A stretch of DNA of 56,586 nucleotides from an uncultured Bacteroidota bacterium (GTDB taxonomy: Bacteria > Bacteroidota > Bacteroidia > AKYH767-A > OLB10), in assembly GCA_900696575.1 (NCBI GenBank), contig CAADHD010000020.1, forward strand, positions 1 through 56,586. Reading direction: 5' to 3'. This document shows, piece after piece, positions 16,511 through 24,460 of the stretch (its first letter is position 1; each line of letters opens with the position of its first letter). The position numbers and the translations under genes are program-made. The notes below the pieces were generated by a model, which ran no database searches, was not told where the DNA came from, and saw only the letters and a list, made by a program, of their open reading frames with translations.

Positions 16511-16868
16511 CAGTTAAATAAACTTGGTTAACGAAATTAAGGCTGTCTCTCTCTTTCGGTAATAATCATGCAGCAGTCTTTTACTGATAGTTGCTGTTGC
16601 CTGAATTTAGGAAAATACATACCGCTGAATTGTAATACAAACGTAAGCGGTTTGAGATTAAAGTGCAAATTGACTTTGCCAATTCAACCTTTCATAATGA
16701 TGAAAGACTTACTTAACGTACGGCTGAAAGATTTTCAGTTCTTTTCCGTTGAACAACTGCTAAAAAACCACTTGGCATACTTAAGAAACAAGCATTCATT
16801 GGCATGATAAGAACTGATAAAACTTAGTTAAAATCACCCTCCCTGAAACCGGTTTTCATTCTGTTTGT

Positions 16869-16876
16869 TACTTTTG
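16869..16876 (+). promoter_or_regulatory. -7 box TACTTTTG for ferritin
   Basis: Exact TAnnTTTG match, 21 bases before the ferritin ATG at 16898. The expected -33 element is not obvious. Confidence 0.5.
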
Positions 16877-16897
16877 AAAACCAAAACAGAATCAATT

Positions 16898-17404
16898 ATG
16901 ATATCCAAGAAAATTGAAAAAGCGCTTAACCGGCAGATTAAATTAGAAGGCGAATCATCGCATTACTATTTAGCCATGGCTTCCTGGTGCGAAGTGAATG
17001 GCTTTAACGGCATATCCAAATTCCTTTACAAGCATTCTGACGAAGAACGGATGCACATGCTCAAACTCTTTATGTATGTAAACGAGCGGGGCGGACATGC
17101 CATCACTCCCGAACTGAAAAGCCCTCAGTCGAATTTCAAAGGCGTTCCTGAAATTTTTCAGCACATCCTTGAACATGAAGTGATGGTTTCGAAAGAAATC
17201 AATGAATTGGTGGAGCAGTGCCTTTCAGAAAAAGATTACACCACTCACAACTTCCTGCAATGGTATGTAACCGAGCAGATGGAAGAAGAACGGCTGGCCA
17301 GAAATATTCTTGACAAACTGAACCTCATCGGCAATGACAAGAGCGGAATGTACATGTTCGACCGCGACCTTGAATCTATGAAGACAGAAGACGGAGCGGA
17401 ATAA
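16898..17404 (+). CDS. ftnA: Bacterial non-haem ferritin
   Basis: 168 residues from the ATG at 16898; an upstream non-ATG start would add 11 residues with no family match. All ferroxidase and third-site residues line up with E. coli FtnA numbering: Glu17, Glu50, His53, Glu94, Glu126, Gln127 and Glu130. The protein forms a 24-subunit shell, oxidises Fe(II) and stores iron in the cytosol. A TACTTTTG box 21 bases ahead of the ATG is its likely promoter. The S41 protease gene follows after 66 bp on the same strand. Confidence 0.95.
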   Translation: MISKKIEKALNRQIKLEGESSHYYLAMASWCEVNGFNGISKFLYKHSDEERMHMLKLFMYVNERGGHAITPELKSPQSNFKGVPEIFQHILEHEVMVSKEINELVEQCLSEKDYTTHNFLQWYVTEQMEEERLARNILDKLNLIGNDKSGMYMFDRDLESMKTEDGAE

Positions 17405-17470
17405 CAACCTGTTTCTTATTTCTGCATTGAAATGATTCGACTTTTAATTCGTTACTTTTAAAAACTTTTC

Positions 17471-19060
17471 ATGCATACCTCTTTCCTTAAAAAGCAATGG
17501 ATAATTGCATTGCTCATCCTTAGCAGCATTCAAACATTTTCACAAAGCATCCATGTTCAGAAAATTATTTCGCTGCTCAACATAATTCAGTTTGCTTATG
17601 TGGACACGGTGAATGAAAAAAAGCTGAGCGAAGATGCCATCCGCGCAATTCTAAAAGACCTCGATCCTCACAGCACCTATATTCCTGCCGAAGAAGCCAA
17701 AGAAGCCGAAGAACCTCTCCTCGGAAAATTTGAAGGGATAGGCATTCAGTTCAACATACTGGAGGACACCATTTTTGTAACAAACACCATCCCCGGAGGG
17801 CCGAGTGAAAAGGTGGGAATTTTAGCAGGCGACCGCATTGTAAAAATTGAAGGACAGAATGTGGCCGGAATAAAAATCACCAATAACGATGTGCTGAAAA
17901 AACTGCGCGGTGACAAAGGAACCAAGGTAACCGTTTCCATTTTAAGAAGAAGCGTTCCTGATTTGATTGACTTCACCATTACCCGCGATAAAATTCCATT
18001 GTTTACAGTGGATGCTGCTTACATGGTTGATAAAAACACCGCATACATTAAAATAAACCGGTTTGCCGATGCTACCGTAGATGAATTTCGCGAAGCGATG
18101 AATAAACTGAAACCGAAAAATCCTGAAAACCTGATTCTTGATTTGACCGGAAATGGCGGAGGCTACCTGAACCGTGCTGTTGATCTGGCTGATGAGTTTT
18201 TATCAGAACGCAAACGTATTGTTTACACGCAGGGAATCAATAACCCTATGAAAGAATACTATTCTACTTCTGCAGGTAATTGGGAAAAAGGGAGATTGGT
18301 GGTGATGATTGATGAAGCCTCGGCCTCAGCAAGTGAAATTGTTTCAGGCGCTGTACAAGACTGGGACCGCGGATTGATAGTTGGCCGCAGGTCGTTCGGA
18401 AAAGGATTGGTTCAAAATCCTTTCAGATTAGTTGACGGCTCAATGGTCAGATTAACCGTGGCTCGTTATTATACACCCACAGGAAGAAGCATTCAGAAAC
18501 CTTATAATTCGGAGGAAGACTATTCGCTTGAAATAATCAACCGGTACAAGCGCGGAGAAACGGTGAGTGCCGACAGTATTAAGTTTATTGACTCCTTGAA
18601 ATATTTCACCAATTCCAACCGTGTAGTTTACGGTGGCGGAGGAATCATGCCTGATATTTTTGTTCCGGCCGATACCGGAAGATTTACAGGTTATTACCGC
18701 GAAGTGCAGCGCAAAGGGGTAATCAATGAATTTGCATTGACTTATGTTGATAACCGAAGAAAATCTTTGCTTGCCAAATATCCTGATATAACCGTTTTCC
18801 GTCAACAATTTGAAACCGACAGCCTTTTCATGAAACAGTTTTATGATTTTGCTGAAAAGAAAGGCGTAGCCATGAAAGAAGAAGACAGAAAAGAGCCGCA
18901 GGTTATTTTACCCGTTCAGCTGAAAGCACTCATTGCCCGCGACCTCTGGAACATTGAAGCCTATTACCGGATAATCAATGACATCAACCCCATCTATCAG
19001 AAAGCAGTGGAAAGTTTTTCTGACGGTAGTTTTCAACGGATGAAAATTGCTTCGAATTAA
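17471..19060 (+). CDS. C-terminal processing peptidase, family S41 (copy 1)
   Basis: 529 residues. A signal peptide covers residues 1-25 (WIIALLILSSIQTFSQ). A PDZ domain at about 85-175 contains GIGIQFN and GGPSEKVGILAGDRIVKIEG. The S41 domain contains ILDLTGNGGGYLNRAVDLAD, the Ser-nucleophile segment ASASASEIVSG (residues 283-293) and the Lys-bearing GRRSFGKGLVQ. The Ser-Lys pair is therefore present. Such proteases trim or degrade periplasmic proteins from their C-termini. The 100 residues after the protease core are family-typical for Bacteroidota. A second member is encoded at 42004-43716. It ends 12 bp from convergent ubiX. Confidence 0.93.
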   Translation: MHTSFLKKQWIIALLILSSIQTFSQSIHVQKIISLLNIIQFAYVDTVNEKKLSEDAIRAILKDLDPHSTYIPAEEAKEAEEPLLGKFEGIGIQFNILEDTIFVTNTIPGGPSEKVGILAGDRIVKIEGQNVAGIKITNNDVLKKLRGDKGTKVTVSILRRSVPDLIDFTITRDKIPLFTVDAAYMVDKNTAYIKINRFADATVDEFREAMNKLKPKNPENLILDLTGNGGGYLNRAVDLADEFLSERKRIVYTQGINNPMKEYYSTSAGNWEKGRLVVMIDEASASASEIVSGAVQDWDRGLIVGRRSFGKGLVQNPFRLVDGSMVRLTVARYYTPTGRSIQKPYNSEEDYSLEIINRYKRGETVSADSIKFIDSLKYFTNSNRVVYGGGGIMPDIFVPADTGRFTGYYREVQRKGVINEFALTYVDNRRKSLLAKYPDITVFRQQFETDSLFMKQFYDFAEKKGVAMKEEDRKEPQVILPVQLKALIARDLWNIEAYYRIINDINPIYQKAVESFSDGSFQRMKIASN

Positions 19061-19072
19061 CCTGTAAGAAAA

Positions 19073-19648
19073 TTATTCTTCTTCCTGCCAGCGTTTCGTT
19101 TTCAAGTCGAATCCTGCCAGGTCAAGCACACGGTCAATAACCGTTGATGCTAATTGCTCAATTGTTTCGGGTTTGCCGTAAAAAGAAGGCGAAGCCGGGC
19201 AAATAATTCCTCCTGCCTCCGTAACCGTTTTCATGTTGTTGATATGAATGAGGTTAAGTGGCGTATCGCGTGTTACCAATATCAGTTTGCGCCTTTCTTT
19301 CAGAATTACATCGGCAGCGCGTGTTATCAGATCGTTTGAAATACCGGAGGCAATTCTTCCCAATGTTCCCATGCTGCACGGGCAAACTATCATAATCATG
19401 TAACGAGCCGAGCCGGAGGCAAAAGGGGCATTAAAATCATCCTTGCCATAATTCTTGAAAGGAAGTTTTTCAAAATCGTTGTTGCCGGTTTCGTATTTCC
19501 AGACTTCTTTGGCTGATGAGGAAAACACCACTCCTGCCTGTTCAATCTGATCGTTCAGCGTTTGAAGTTTCTCCAGAAGCAGTTTTGCATATACCGCACC
19601 ACTGGCTCCGGTTACGGCTATGATGACTTTATGTTTTTGCAACGGCAT
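19073..19648 (-). CDS. ubiX: Flavin prenyltransferase UbiX
   Basis: 191 residues. It begins with the flavoprotein GxSGxxYA segment (AVTGASGAVYAKLLLEKL), then CPCSMGTLGRIASGISNDLI, LKERRKLILVTRDTPLN and IICPASPSFY. The enzyme prenylates FMN to make the cofactor of UbiD-type decarboxylases. In an organism with mqnC the likely client is the UbiD-like decarboxylase of menaquinone synthesis; that is inference. It lies 48 bp downstream of yajQ on the same strand and converges with the S41 protease gene. Confidence 0.93.
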   Translation of the reverse strand: MPLQKHKVIIAVTGASGAVYAKLLLEKLQTLNDQIEQAGVVFSSSAKEVWKYETGNNDFEKLPFKNYGKDDFNAPFASGSARYMIMIVCPCSMGTLGRIASGISNDLITRAADVILKERRKLILVTRDTPLNLIHINNMKTVTEAGGIICPASPSFYGKPETIEQLASTVIDRVLDLAGFDLKTKRWQEEE

Positions 19649-19696
19649 TTTAACAGTGAATCAACTATTCCAAACAGTGAAATGAATAGTAAGTTT

Positions 19697-20188
19697 TCAG
19701 TTTCTGAAATTTTCGTATTGCAGAGGCAGTTCAAGTTTCTGATTTTTCAGCATGGCTATGATCTGCTGAAGGTCATCAATTTTTTTTCCGGTAACGCGCA
19801 CCTGATCTTCCATAATGGAAGCCTGTACTTTCAGGCCTGTATCTTTAATGAGCTTTACAATTTTCCTGGCTGTCTCTTTATCAATTCCCTGTTTTACTTT
19901 CACATCTTTCTTAATTAATGAGCCTGCTGCATATTGCTGCTTACCGAAATCAAAGCAGGAAGTGTCAATAGCCTGTTTCACCGAGCGGGCAATGATGATG
20001 TCCTGAATGGCTTTCATGCGCATTTCGTTTTCCGTTACAATGTGGATGTTCATGTCTTTCTTGTTAAAATCTATTTCCGTTTTTGAGTCATGAAAATCAT
20101 AACGGGTCGTTATTTCCTTTTTAGCCGTATTGATGGCATTGTCTAATTTCTGGATATCGGTTTTACTGACTATGTCGAAGGAGGGCAT
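19697..20188 (-). CDS. yajQ: YajQ family nucleotide-binding protein
   Basis: 163 residues, full length for the family (DUF520). It begins MPSFDIVSKTDIQKLDNAI and contains TRYDFHDSKTEI, the ARSVKQAID segment, and the second repeat IMEDQVRVTGKKIDDLQQII. Members bind c-di-GMP in some Proteobacteria; the role in Bacteroidota is not established. It is cytosolic, with no signal peptide. It sits between glmS and ubiX, all on the minus strand, 87 bp after glmS. Confidence 0.93.
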   Translation of the reverse strand: MPSFDIVSKTDIQKLDNAINTAKKEITTRYDFHDSKTEIDFNKKDMNIHIVTENEMRMKAIQDIIIARSVKQAIDTSCFDFGKQQYAAGSLIKKDVKVKQGIDKETARKIVKLIKDTGLKVQASIMEDQVRVTGKKIDDLQQIIAMLKNQKLELPLQYENFRN

Positions 20189-20275
20189 AAAAAACGGGTT
20201 GCTGATGCAAAAGAAGTGAATACCGGAGAAGCAAAAATTTCCGGACGAAGAGAATAAAATTCTGGTATGAAAAAT

Positions 20276-22111
20276 TTACTCAACCGTAACACTCTTGGCG
20301 AGGTTACGCGGCTGATCTACATTGCAATTGCGCATTACGGCAATATGATACGCCAGCAGTTGAAGCGGAATAACAGAAAGTAATGGAAGAAGAATGTCAT
20401 CGCACTCCGGAATTTCAATGACATAGTCAGCCATATTCTTTACGGTGGTATCGCCTTCGGTTACAATGGCTATAATGACTCCTTTGCGCGCTTTTACTTC
20501 CTGTATATTGCTTACTACTTTTTCGTAAGAAGCATTACGGGTAGCAATAACCACTACGGGCATTTCCTCATCAATCAAAGCAATAGGCCCGTGTTTCATT
20601 TCGGCAGCAGGATAACCTTCGGCATGAATGTAAGAAATTTCTTTCAGTTTCAATGCGCCCTCAAGAGCAACGGGGAATCCGTATCCACGACCGAGGTATA
20701 GGAAATTGCGTGCTTTGACAAACTTCTCCGAGAGTTTCTTAATAGCATCATTGGCTTTCAGCACCTTTTCCACTTTTTCAGGGATGGATTCCAGTTCATT
20801 CAGCAAGGATTGAAAACGCGAAGCCGTAATGGTGCCTTTACGGTTGGCAATCTGAAGCGCTAATAATGTAAGAACAGTTACCTGTGCTGTAAATGCTTTT
20901 GTAGAGGCTACACCTATTTCAGGACCGGCATGAGTATAGGAACCTGCATGGGTTGCGCGCGGAATAGAACTTCCGACTACATTGCATATTCCGAAAATAG
21001 TGGCGCCTTTTGATTTGGCTAATTCAATAGCAGCAAGGGTATCAGCCGTTTCACCTGATTGAGATATGGCGATAACAACATCCTCTTCGGTAATTACCGG
21101 ATTACGGTAACGGAATTCAGAACCATACTCTACTTCAACCGGCATTCGCGCAAGGTCTTCAATCAGGTATTCGCCTACAAGACCTGCATGCCAGGAAGTG
21201 CCGCAACCCACTATGATTACGCGTTTGGCATTGAGAAATTTATTTTCATACTCTCCTAATCCTCCCAAACGTACCCGCAGTCCTTTTGAATCAATTCTGC
21301 CGCGCATACTGTCGGCAATGGAGCGGGGCTGCTCATAAATCTCTTTCAGCATGAAATGATCGTATCCGCCTTTTTCTATGGCTTCCAGATTCATTTCCAG
21401 TTCCTGTATGTAGGGAATGGTAATTTCGTTTCCGATAGTTTTTACCGTAAGTTCTCCATCCGAAATAATAGCCATTTCACCGTCATTAAGATATGCCACA
21501 TTCTTGGTGTACTCAACAATAGGGGTGGCATCAGAAGCCACAAAGAATTCATCCTTGCCTATTCCCAGAACTATAGGGCTGCCTTTGCGTGCGGCTATCA
21601 GTTTATTCGGATCTTTTTTGGAAAGGATAACAATGGCATAAGCGCCTACTACTTCATTAAGGGCCAGGCGAACGGATTCATCAAAATCAAATTTTCCGTT
21701 GTTATGGATTTCTTCAATAAGATGAACCAGCACTTCCGTATCGGTATCGCTCTGAAATTTATGTCCGCGCTGCGTTAATTCCTGCTTGATGGCAGCATAG
21801 TTTTCAATAATCCCATTATGGATGATGGCGAAGTTCTTTGTTTCGGAAAAATGAGGATGGGCATTACGGTCGTTCGGCTCACCATGAGTTGCCCACCGGG
21901 TATGACCCATGCCGATAGTTCCGGAAGTATTTTTTTCTTTGACAAATGCTTCGAGGTCACTCACCTTTCCGGCTTTCTTGTAAACATTCAGTTCTCCGTT
22001 TAAAATAGCGACTCCGGCACTGTCGTAACCGCGGTATTCCAAGCGGTGCAGCCCTTTAATTATAACCGGAAAAGCCTCGCGCTGGCCTATGTATGCAACA
22101 ATTCCGCACAT
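20276..22111 (-). CDS. glmS: Glutamine-fructose-6-phosphate transaminase (isomerising)
   Basis: 611 residues. Cys2 (MCGIVAYIG) is the glutaminase nucleophile; RLEYRGYDSAG and HTRWATHGEPNDRNAHPH are further N-terminal nucleophile-domain motifs. Two SIS domains follow (GCGTSWHAGLVGEYLIEDLA, ISQSGETADTLAAI, ASTKAFTAQV, EGYPAAEMKHGPIALI), and it ends RNLAKSVTVE, the conserved C-terminal tail. It makes glucosamine-6-phosphate for peptidoglycan and LPS. It starts 6 bp after the DUF4270 stop, so it is co-transcribed with that gene and the starch-synthase-like gene. Confidence 0.98.
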   Translation of the reverse strand: MCGIVAYIGQREAFPVIIKGLHRLEYRGYDSAGVAILNGELNVYKKAGKVSDLEAFVKEKNTSGTIGMGHTRWATHGEPNDRNAHPHFSETKNFAIIHNGIIENYAAIKQELTQRGHKFQSDTDTEVLVHLIEEIHNNGKFDFDESVRLALNEVVGAYAIVILSKKDPNKLIAARKGSPIVLGIGKDEFFVASDATPIVEYTKNVAYLNDGEMAIISDGELTVKTIGNEITIPYIQELEMNLEAIEKGGYDHFMLKEIYEQPRSIADSMRGRIDSKGLRVRLGGLGEYENKFLNAKRVIIVGCGTSWHAGLVGEYLIEDLARMPVEVEYGSEFRYRNPVITEEDVVIAISQSGETADTLAAIELAKSKGATIFGICNVVGSSIPRATHAGSYTHAGPEIGVASTKAFTAQVTVLTLLALQIANRKGTITASRFQSLLNELESIPEKVEKVLKANDAIKKLSEKFVKARNFLYLGRGYGFPVALEGALKLKEISYIHAEGYPAAEMKHGPIALIDEEMPVVVIATRNASYEKVVSNIQEVKARKGVIIAIVTEGDTTVKNMADYVIEIPECDDILLPLLSVIPLQLLAYHIAVMRNCNVDQPRNLAKSVTVE

Positions 22112-22117
22112 GGTATT

Positions 22118-23413
22118 TTATTTAATGGATGTAAAGATAATTTTCAATTTCATTCGTTTGTCAAGGTTGTTGCTGCCTTTAATAACAGTACGGTTGGCAT
22201 TTACTGCCGCACCGCTGGCCAGCAGGTACAATCCGTAGTCTTTACGAGAGCCGTTTAATACTTGTTGCACATAGCGAGTAATAACAAACGAATAGGTATT
22301 GGAAGAAGTAAGGTCGCCTCCGAACAGAGCAGTATTATCAATGTTATCAGGAAGAAAATATCCCAATCCGGCAGAGTCAATCCCTGCAAGGCCGAGTTTA
22401 CTATGTGGCTTTAAATTGCCTGATGAAGAAACATCAGCAGTAATTTCAAGCACAGCACGGTTAATGGAAACCTGTCCTGATTTTATCAATTCATTCAAAT
22501 GAGGAAAACGGATGGTGGTTTTAATGCCGGCCATACTTTGCAGGTAGCAAAAATTGCTCCCTGCCACCGGATCGTTAAACTGATTTACGAACACAGCCTG
22601 AGAGTAATCATGATGGAAGTAATTGAAGTGCGCCCCACCGTTAACAGCCATTTCAAAAATCTGAGGCACTGTTGAAGTATCGTTGCTGTAATAGAAAATC
22701 ATTTTGGAGCGGAAGTTGGCCGGCAACGCTTCACGCAAGTCAAAATAGAAAATACAGCCGCTACCATTGGTAATGGAGTCGGTAATATAAAACCCATTAA
22801 AGAAATCATTGAATGCAGATTCGGAACTGAAGTTTGCATTATTAAGGAGATAGGAACCCCAGGCCGTATCTACCGGAATGATTAATTGTGGCGCTTTCAC
22901 GCCTTCAATATCAACAGTATCACTCGGATTGAACTGCGAAATAACTGACTCTGAAAACGGAGTCATTTCCATTTGAGGTTTATTGTGACTGTACTTCGTA
23001 CTGTCTTTAATTAGTTTTTCTGTTAGTTTAAAGAACCGGTAATGATGAGTAGTGCCGGTCGTATCGCCATAATAGCCGGTAGTATAGAGAGTAAGTTTTA
23101 CCGAATCGCAGCGCGGGTTTGAACCAAAGGAGGGGCTGGCAGAAAGCAGCCTGAGCGAGGCATAGAGTGCAGCACCTGATTTTCCAAATTCGGGATCATT
23201 TATTCCGCCAAGAAGATGTGCATTAAAATCCGTTCTTACCGCTATGGAATCTTCGCGGCTGAATGATGTTTCAAGCGTAAATGTATCAATAGCTCCGATT
23301 AACGGATCATCTGCGTCAGGCAATAAATCAGCGCCTAAGCCGTCAGGTTTTTTGCAACTGCTCACGGCAATCAGCAGGTAAGAAAAATAAAAAGCAACCC
23401 TTGATAGGTTCAT
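22118..23413 (-). CDS. DUF4270 family lipoprotein
   Basis: 431 residues. The lipoprotein signal is SYLLIAVSSCKKP (Cys20), followed by DGLGADLLPDADD, the usual beginning of the DUF4270 family, and ending LDKRMKLKIIFTSIK. The body is beta-rich with no enzymatic motif. The family occurs in Bacteroidota. The gene order starch-synthase-like, DUF4270, glmS is, to my knowledge, recurrent in the phylum, which suggests a link to envelope sugar supply. The actual function is unknown. It lies 41 bp after the upstream gene and 6 bp before glmS. Confidence 0.88.
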   Translation of the reverse strand: MNLSRVAFYFSYLLIAVSSCKKPDGLGADLLPDADDPLIGAIDTFTLETSFSREDSIAVRTDFNAHLLGGINDPEFGKSGAALYASLRLLSASPSFGSNPRCDSVKLTLYTTGYYGDTTGTTHHYRFFKLTEKLIKDSTKYSHNKPQMEMTPFSESVISQFNPSDTVDIEGVKAPQLIIPVDTAWGSYLLNNANFSSESAFNDFFNGFYITDSITNGSGCIFYFDLREALPANFRSKMIFYYSNDTSTVPQIFEMAVNGGAHFNYFHHDYSQAVFVNQFNDPVAGSNFCYLQSMAGIKTTIRFPHLNELIKSGQVSINRAVLEITADVSSSGNLKPHSKLGLAGIDSAGLGYFLPDNIDNTALFGGDLTSSNTYSFVITRYVQQVLNGSRKDYGLYLLASGAAVNANRTVIKGSNNLDKRMKLKIIFTSIK

Positions 23414-23454
23414 GTAATTATAAAAGAGGATGCAAATAAAGGTTAAATCCCCGT

Positions 23455-24279
23455 TCAGGCCTCAATAGGGCTTTCTTCAAGAATTTCGTCATAGAATGCA
23501 TTGTATGCATCTAAGTAATTATCAGGCGACTGAAAATCGAGAACAGGTTTGTTTGATTTTTTCAATGCATTGTCAACACTGCTGTGCACTTCGGGCGAAC
23601 CATAAATTATTCCATCCGATTTTGCTATTGCATTACTCATAAGAGAGGTATAGTCGGCATTTTTAAGCTCTTTTACTTCAGCAGGATTTACGCCTTCCAT
23701 CATCAGCTTATTAACGAATTTATCTGAAAAATTTTCATCAAATGTATCATTATAAATGGAACATATCACTTTTGAATCGCGGAACATCGGATCATCCTTA
23801 TAACCGGTCTTTACAAAAAACGGAATGAGGCTCGACATCCATCCGTGACAGTGAATAATATCAGGGTTCCATCCAAGCTTTTTAACGGTTTCGAGCACTC
23901 CTCTGCAGAAAAATACGGCTCTGTCTTCATTGTCTTTAAAAAACTTATTCCTCATGTCATGAAAAAGGGCTTTGCGCTGAAAGTACTCTTCGTTATCAAT
24001 AAAATAAACCTGCATGCGGGCTGACTGTATGGAGGCTACCTTAATAATCAAAGGATGGTCATGGTCATTAATGATTAGATTCATCCCCGAAAGGCGAATG
24101 ACTTCATGCAACTGATTTCTTCTTTCATTAATCACTCCGAAACGGGGCATAAAGGTTCGGATTTCTTTTCCCCTCTCCTGCGTTCCCTGTGGTAAAAAAC
24201 GGCTGATGCGCCCCATCTCTGTCTGGTCAAGGAATGGATAAATTTCATGCGAAACGAATAATACTCTCGTTTTCTTCAT
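23455..24279 (-). CDS. Starch/glycogen-synthase-like protein, GT5 N-terminal domain only
   Basis: 274 residues. It opens like GT5 glycogen synthases (RVLFVSHEIYPF, RFLPQGTQERGKEIRTFMPR) and has WNPDIIHCHGWMSSLIPFF, a conserved acceptor-domain motif. The KxGGL ADP-glucose site is not seen; that position reads LDQTEMGRI. The C-terminal GT-B half that binds the sugar nucleotide is absent, since the protein ends after about 270 residues. Stand-alone proteins of this type are conserved in Bacteroidota, so this is a family form rather than a truncation. Catalysis is doubtful; a binding or regulatory role is possible. It is the first gene of the operon with DUF4270 and glmS. Confidence 0.82.
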   Translation of the reverse strand: MKKTRVLFVSHEIYPFLDQTEMGRISRFLPQGTQERGKEIRTFMPRFGVINERRNQLHEVIRLSGMNLIINDHDHPLIIKVASIQSARMQVYFIDNEEYFQRKALFHDMRNKFFKDNEDRAVFFCRGVLETVKKLGWNPDIIHCHGWMSSLIPFFVKTGYKDDPMFRDSKVICSIYNDTFDENFSDKFVNKLMMEGVNPAEVKELKNADYTSLMSNAIAKSDGIIYGSPEVHSSVDNALKKSNKPVLDFQSPDNYLDAYNAFYDEILEESPIEA

Positions 24280-24320
24280 AACTTAAATATGTTTTTGGAT
24301 TATTAGTTTCAAAAGGTACG

Positions 24321-24351
24321 CAAAGATACATCAGCATATAGCATTTAACAA
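24321..24351 (-). promoter_or_regulatory. Promoter of the GT5-like/DUF4270/glmS operon
   Basis: On the minus strand TATCTTTG (24321-24328) matches TAnnTTTG exactly, with ATTG about 20 bases upstream of it, as expected for the Bacteroidota housekeeping sigma factor. The leader to the start at 24279 would be about 37 bases. Confidence 0.65.
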
Positions 24352-24460
24352 TGAAAACAACAATAAATTGCCCTTGTATTTTATAAAAAAAATGATTATG
24401 GCAATTGGGTAAACGGCCTGTTTTACCGGGGAATTGTTTCTTTGGAGAAATTTAACAGCG

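Noticed and set aside
16568-16807. 79-codon plus-strand frame before ferritin
   Set aside because: No recognisable family, no signal or domain pattern, and no promoter box at its start; treated as gene-free.
23455-24279. Truncated pseudogene of a glycogen synthase
   Set aside because: Clean start, stop and operon spacing, and a recurrent family of this length in the phylum.
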